27,228 nt of DNA from the NCBI GenBank assembly GCA_964483545.1, contig CAZACC010000019.1, positions 1 through 27,228 on the forward strand, read 5' to 3'. Made by a program: the position numbers and the translations under genes. Below, in pieces: positions 23,504 to 27,228 of the stretch. Position 1 is the stretch's first letter. Every line of letters begins with the position of its first letter. A model generated the notes under the pieces. The model saw only the letters and a list, made by a program, of their open reading frames with translations, was not told where the DNA came from and did no database searches. Source of the stretch: JAAYYM01 sp964483545 (lineage in GTDB: Bacteria > Bacillota > Clostridia > Lachnospirales > Lachnospiraceae).

Positions 23504-24706
23504 TTAATGTCTTGTATATTTTCTTAATACAGGAAGCAGCTCCTGTAGTGTTTCCAGTGTATATTCCAACTCTTCTGTTGTCGTCTCTACTGACGTACTA
23601 AACCTGATCGTTGAACCTAAAAGACCTTTATCAAGACCTATTGCCTTCAATGTCTCACTAACAGCAGGCTTATTGGAAGCACATGCTGAACCCGCTGAAA
23701 CATAAATGCCTTTATCCTCAAGTGAATGCAGCAGCACCTCGCTGCGAATTCCGTTAAAGGATGCACTAATCACATGAGGCGCTGTCGCATGTACTGCTTC
23801 CTCTGTTACTCCCATCCTCGTTCCATGCTCTGCTGCGATTGTCTCGATTCCATTCACAGTCACTCCATCTAGTTTCAGCAGCTCTGAAACAAAGAACTGT
23901 TTCTGATGATACAGCCTGTCCATCTTCATTTCAAAATCTGTATAAATCTCCTGTATTGCCTGACCCAGTCCAACAATACCAGGTACATTCTCTGTTCCGG
24001 AACGAATCCCTTTCTGCTGGCCGCCCCCGAAAATAATCGGATGAATTTTGACCTTACGATTGATATATAAAATACCCACACCTTTCGGTCCGTGAATCTT
24101 ATGCCCGCTAATCGAATAAAGATCAATTCCCATACGTTTAGGAAAAAACCGATACTTTCCGAAGCCCTGTACTCCGTCTACATGAAATAATGTCTTCGGA
24201 TTCTTTTCATGTACCAGCTTTGCTATCTCCTCCAGCGGCTGAAGAGAACCGATTTCATTATTGACATGCATGATGGATACAAGAATGGTCTCCTCAGTAA
24301 TAGACTCCTCCAGCTGATCTAGCCTGACTCTCCCATGTTGATCAGTATCTAAATAAGTGATCCGAAATCCTTGATCAGACAGATACTGCATCGTTTCCAA
24401 TATTGCTGGATGCTCAATCCTGCTTGTAATCAGATGCATACCTGCACGTTTGTTTGCCATAGCGCATCCAATCAAAGCCAGATTGTCAGACTCTGTTCCA
24501 CCTGACGTGAAGAAGATCTCCTGCTCCGTCACCTTCAGCGTATCTGCTATGATCTTCTTTGCCTTTTTGACCTGATTTTCTGCCTCTATACCCACCATAT
24601 GCATACTGGATGGGTTTCCAAATGTATGATTCATAATGTCAGACATGGTTTCTCTAACACTGTCAAAGCAACGTGTTGTTGCTGAATTATCTAAATACGC
24701 CTGCAT
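23504..24706 (-). CDS. Cysteine desulfurase (NifS/IscS family), likely ThiI partner
   Basis: A 400-residue PLP enzyme converting cysteine to alanine and an enzyme-bound persulfide. The N-terminus YLDNSATT, the FTSGGTESDN cofactor loop, HVDGVQGFGK, the PLP lysine K203 in SISGHKIHGPKGVG, and the nucleophilic Cys342 in VSAGSACAS are all present. Its adjacency to thiI points to tRNA thiolation, as for Bacillus NifZ, although supply to Fe-S assembly cannot be excluded because no isc/suf genes are in the window. GGAAG lies before the ATG, and rsmE ends 22 bases upstream. Confidence 0.93.
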   Translation of the reverse strand: MQAYLDNSATTRCFDSVRETMSDIMNHTFGNPSSMHMVGIEAENQVKKAKKIIADTLKVTEQEIFFTSGGTESDNLALIGCAMANKRAGMHLITSRIEHPAILETMQYLSDQGFRITYLDTDQHGRVRLDQLEESITEETILVSIMHVNNEIGSLQPLEEIAKLVHEKNPKTLFHVDGVQGFGKYRFFPKRMGIDLYSISGHKIHGPKGVGILYINRKVKIHPIIFGGGQQKGIRSGTENVPGIVGLGQAIQEIYTDFEMKMDRLYHQKQFFVSELLKLDGVTVNGIETIAAEHGTRMGVTEEAVHATAPHVISASFNGIRSEVLLHSLEDKGIYVSAGSACASNKPAVSETLKAIGLDKGLLGSTIRFSTSVETTTEELEYTLETLQELLPVLRKYTRH

Positions 24707-24728
24707 AATATCTACTTCCTTTTTAATA

Positions 24729-25475
24729 CTATCGTTCCAAGTGATACATGATCCAGGCCAGCACTGTGAATCCAGCGGTCTCAGTGCGAAGAATTCTCCG
24801 TCCTAATGTGATTGGTCGAAAACCTACAGCAGCTGCCTGCTCCACCTCTGACTCCTCAAATCCACCCTCTGGTCCGATCAATATGGCTATTGACTGTCCT
24901 GGCTGTAAATGATCTATGATCTGTTTTGTATCAGCCATGGCCTTCTGATTAGCCAATTCATATGGTATCAGTTTTACCTCAAAATTCTCACAATAAGCAA
25001 CTGCCTCCCTAATCGTCATGACACTTGTTACTTCTGGTACGATTCTCCGCTTGGACTGCTTGGCTGCTGCTTCAGAAATAGCATTCCAACGTGCAAGCTT
25101 ACTGGCTTCTTTTTTGGCACCCAGCTTCACAACCGCTCTTTTCGTTGCAAGTGGAATGATCTTGTAGACACCCAGTTCCACTGCCTTCTGAATGATGAGT
25201 TCCATTTTATCATTTTTGGGAAGTCCTTGAAAAAGATAGACTCTTGAGGGCAGTTCAATGCCGTCCTCTTTAACAAAGAGTAGCTTGCATTTCACTTCTC
25301 CCTCTACAAATGTATCTATTTCACAGCGGTACTCGGTTCCGCTTTCCTGATCAATAACAGCGATGACATCTCCCTGCTTCATGCGAAGCACATTCTTGAT
25401 GTGATTGACATCGTCACCTATGATTATGACCTCATGTGCTGTCGCCTGACAGCCCTGAATGAAAAACTGATACAT
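24729..25475 (-). CDS. rsmE: 16S rRNA (uracil1498-N3)-methyltransferase RsmE
   Basis: A 248-residue SPOUT methyltransferase that modifies U1498 in the decoding region of 16S rRNA. A PUA-like N-terminal domain (VNHIKNVLRMKQGDVIAV) precedes LFQGLPKNDKMELIIQKAVE, with its conserved Lys, and the SAM-knot motifs AILIGPEGGFEESEVEQA and LGRRILRTETAG near the C-terminus. The frame is open upstream to 25523 inside prmA, but the ATG at 25475 has CGGGAG six bases upstream and gives the normal family start. It is 14 bases from prmA, its usual neighbour in Firmicutes. Confidence 0.94.
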   Translation of the reverse strand: MYQFFIQGCQATAHEVIIIGDDVNHIKNVLRMKQGDVIAVIDQESGTEYRCEIDTFVEGEVKCKLLFVKEDGIELPSRVYLFQGLPKNDKMELIIQKAVELGVYKIIPLATKRAVVKLGAKKEASKLARWNAISEAAAKQSKRRIVPEVTSVMTIREAVAYCENFEVKLIPYELANQKAMADTKQIIDHLQPGQSIAILIGPEGGFEESEVEQAAAVGFRPITLGRRILRTETAGFTVLAWIMYHLER

Positions 25476-25489
25476 GTTCCGCTCCCGTT

Positions 25490-26446
25490 CTACTTTGTCT
25501 TCTGTGCTGTTACAGATACCCACTCTCCCTGATAGGTCACTTCAAGTATATTCAGACCGGCCGCCTTGACTGCATTCACAACCGTCTCTTCTTTATCATC
25601 TATGATCCCTGATGTAATATAGATACCGCAAGGCTTCATCTGATGGATGATCACAGGTGTCAGCGGTACAAGCACCTCTGCCAGTATATTAGCGGCTACA
25701 ATGTCGTATTTTTCATAACCTACCTGATCCTGAATTGCTTGATCATCTATGATATTTCCAATCAATAACTGAAAATCTGCATCCGCCAAACCATTGACTG
25801 TCATATTATCTCTAACTGCCTCAATGGTGCAGATATCCAGATCCGTCCCGATTGCTGATTTTGCTCCAAACTTTAATGCTAATAGTGATAGAATACCACT
25901 CCCTGTACCTACATCCAAAAGAACAGTTTCCGAAGTGACATACTTTCTCAGTTGCCTGATGCAAAGCTGCGTCGTCTCATGCATACCTGTTCCAAATGCA
26001 GTTCCAGGATCAATGTGAATCACCATTTTATCAGAATCCTCTGCCTTCACATCCTCCCATGATGGAATAATCAAGATATCATCCACGTAGAACTGATGAA
26101 AATACTGTTTCCAATTATTCACATAGTCCTCATCTGCAGTCTGTGAAGCTGTAATCGTACCCTCTCCGATGTCCGTGAAGCTGCGCAGCTTCTCTAATTC
26201 TCCGCGAACAGCCTCCACTATGCTTCCGTCATCCTGTTCTGCATCTATATAAAAGCTCAGGTATGCAACCCCGTCATTTGGTCCGCAGTCTGGCAGGATA
26301 TCTACAAACATCTGCGCTTTTTCAGCCTCCGTCAACGGTACTTTATCCTCTATTTCAACGCCCTCTACACCCACATCTGATATCATGCTGATCACGATAT
26401 CCTCTGCCTCTGCCAGCGTTTTAATCGTATATTTTTGATAACGCAT
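25490..26446 (-). CDS. prmA: Ribosomal protein L11 methyltransferase PrmA
   Basis: A 318-residue class I SAM methyltransferase trimethylating ribosomal protein L11. The N-terminal L11-binding domain (residues 1-120) is followed by VIHIDPGTAFGTGMHETTQLC, the SAM motif LLDVGTGSGILSLLALKFGA, and DIVAANILAEVLVPL with the N-I-L-A motif. The frame stays open about 98 codons upstream, over the promoter region, but AGAGGAG lies before the ATG at 26446 and similarity begins there. It is the first gene of the operon with rsmE, the desulfurase, thiI and the GT-C-like gene. Confidence 0.95.
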   Translation of the reverse strand: MRYQKYTIKTLAEAEDIVISMISDVGVEGVEIEDKVPLTEAEKAQMFVDILPDCGPNDGVAYLSFYIDAEQDDGSIVEAVRGELEKLRSFTDIGEGTITASQTADEDYVNNWKQYFHQFYVDDILIIPSWEDVKAEDSDKMVIHIDPGTAFGTGMHETTQLCIRQLRKYVTSETVLLDVGTGSGILSLLALKFGAKSAIGTDLDICTIEAVRDNMTVNGLADADFQLLIGNIIDDQAIQDQVGYEKYDIVAANILAEVLVPLTPVIIHQMKPCGIYITSGIIDDKEETVVNAVKAAGLNILEVTYQGEWVSVTAQKTK

Positions 26447-26506
26447 ACGACTGTCTCCTCTGATGATATTGATAAATCTGACCGGACCCAGAAGTCCTGC
26501 GCATCT

Positions 26507-26535
26507 AGTATAGCATAATATCCTGTTCTTAAACA
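26507..26535 (-). promoter_or_regulatory. Promoter of the prmA operon (extended -10)
   Basis: On the minus strand TGCTATACT (26507-26515) is an extended -10 element. A weak -35, TGTTTA, sits at 26530-26535 with a 17-base spacer. The inverted repeat CTGTT-CTTA-AACAG (26523-26536) overlaps the -35. Transcription would start near 26500, about 54 bases before prmA. Confidence 0.55.
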
Positions 26536-26544
26536 GTCTGATTT

Positions 26545-26572
26545 TTGTTTGCTGTAGATACAGCTTTATAAT
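26545..26572 (+). promoter_or_regulatory. Promoter of the mannose-1-phosphate guanylyltransferase gene
   Basis: TTGTTT (26545-26550) and a perfect TATAAT (26567-26572) are 16 bases apart. The predicted start is near 26579, about 49 bases before the ATG. It is back to back with the prmA promoter. Confidence 0.65.
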
Positions 26573-26627
26573 TTTTCGTATTTGTGATAAACTATGTGAT
26601 GTAGAAAACCGTGGGGAGGTTTGAAGA

Positions 26628-27228
26628 ATGAAAAAAACAGCATTGATTATGGCTGGCGGCAGAGGTGAACGTTTCTGGCCGAGAAGCCGTAAAAATTTAC
26701 CAAAGCAGTTTCTATCTCTTACAGAAGATGGAAAGACCATGATTCAATTAACCGTTGAAAGAATCCTGCCGCTTGTACCGATTGAAAATATATACATTGC
26801 GACTAACCAGCAATACTCAACCCTTGTAAAGGAACAGCTCCCCAATCTTCCTCAGTCAAATATTCTATGTGAACCTGTTGGAAGAAATACTGCCCCCTGT
26901 ATCGCTCTCGGAGCCGCACACATTGCAAAAAAGCATGGCGATGCTTTAATGATGGTACTTCCTTCTGATCACCTCATTAAATATAGCAGTATGTTTCAAT
27001 CTGTTTTAAAAGAAAGCTGTAAACTGGCCGAGGAGCGAGACAGTCTGGTAACAATCGGTATTACACCAGATTATGCAGAAACCAGCTATGGATATATCAA
27101 GTTCAAGGGTGATGTAAATATCGGCACCGCCTTCAAGGTAGAAAAATTCGTTGAAAAGCCTAATCTAGAGCTAGCAAAGGAATATCTGGCAAGTGATGAA
27201 TATCTCTGGAACAGTGGTATGTTTATAT
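26628..27228 (+). CDS. manC: Mannose-1-phosphate guanylyltransferase, 3' end outside window
   Basis: The first 200 residues of a nucleotidyltransferase that joins mannose-1-phosphate and GTP to GDP-mannose. The signature MAGGRGERFWPRSR (8-21) with the PKQF lysine, EPVGRNTAPCIALGAA, LPSDHLI and KFVEKP are all present, and the frame is open to the window edge. GDP-mannose is the precursor of GDP-fucose, the donor of the GT11 enzyme at 176-1219, and of mannosylated glycans. GGGGAGG lies eight bases before the ATG. Whether a C-terminal phosphomannose isomerase domain follows cannot be seen. Confidence 0.93.
   Translation, partial: MKKTALIMAGGRGERFWPRSRKNLPKQFLSLTEDGKTMIQLTVERILPLVPIENIYIATNQQYSTLVKEQLPNLPQSNILCEPVGRNTAPCIALGAAHIAKKHGDALMMVLPSDHLIKYSSMFQSVLKESCKLAEERDSLVTIGITPDYAETSYGYIKFKGDVNIGTAFKVEKFVEKPNLELAKEYLASDEYLWNSGMFI

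Noticed and set aside
26447..26627. A riboswitch or T-box leader upstream of prmA or manC
   Set aside because: The leaders are only about 50 bases each, with no T-box motif (TGGNACCGCG), aptamer-like pairing or terminator hairpin.
26447..26740. A 98-codon extension of PrmA upstream of 26446
   Set aside because: It would run through both divergent promoters and into the coding sequence of manC on the other strand. The family N-terminus and ribosome binding site place the start at 26446.

Overview
The window looks like a low-to-moderate GC Firmicute of class Clostridia, most likely a gut Lachnospiraceae-type organism. The evidence is AGGAGG-type ribosome binding sites, sigma-A-like promoters, a single RNase J, a ThiI without a rhodanese domain, an IreB-RuvX-DUF1292-MltG-TrmR-TrhP gene order like the Bacillus yrzL-yrrK-yrzB-yrrL-yrrM-yrrO block, and small Clostridia-type proteins such as an HPr-like protein. 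The family assignment is inference. Almost everything is on the minus strand. No gap between genes exceeds about 180 bases. No IS element, prophage gene, CRISPR array or rRNA was seen.

Region 1 (1-175): the 5' half of a tRNA-Gln(CTG), cut by the window edge, with its own promoter. Region 2 (176-13341, minus strand): an eleven-gene surface-glycan locus. In transcription order it holds two membrane-anchored polyprenyl-phosphate-type glycosyltransferases, a GT4 enzyme, three GT-A enzymes, a glutamine-dependent asparagine-synthetase-like amidotransferase, a PglK-type ABC flippase, another GT2, a VioA-like PLP sugar aminotransferase and a GT11 alpha-1,2-fucosyltransferase. No initiating phosphoglycosyltransferase, Wzx or Wzy is present in the window. 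Region 3 (13351-18840, minus strand): a conserved housekeeping operon of ireB, ruvX, a DUF1292 gene, rnj, a YlbF-family gene, a catalytic-domain-less mltG-like gene, trmR and trhP. It runs into the glycan locus with only 9 bases between trhP and the first glycosyltransferase, so the two may share transcripts.

Region 4 (18830-20526): mtaB on the minus strand and a separate plus-strand gene for an HPr-like protein without the phosphorylatable histidine, which has its own promoter and terminator. Region 5 (20557-26535, minus strand): prmA, rsmE, a cysteine desulfurase gene, thiI and a polytopic GT-C-like membrane protein gene, apparently one operon from a promoter at 26507-26535 to a bidirectional terminator near 20490. 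Region 6 (26545-27228, plus strand): the 5' part of a mannose-1-phosphate guanylyltransferase gene, divergent from prmA and cut by the window edge.

Functionally, three themes mix. One is tRNA/rRNA/ribosomal-protein modification (TrmR and TrhP on wobble U34, MtaB on t6A37, ThiI plus its sulfur donor, RsmE, PrmA). The second is RNA decay and cell-envelope regulation (RNase J, YlbF, IreB, MltG-like). The third is surface glycan assembly (Region 2, the GT-C-like protein, and GDP-mannose supply from the last gene, which could feed GDP-fucose). Several genes begin at GTG or TTG, and ribosome-binding-site positions were used to choose starts. Where an upstream in-frame extension lacked support, the shorter form is given.
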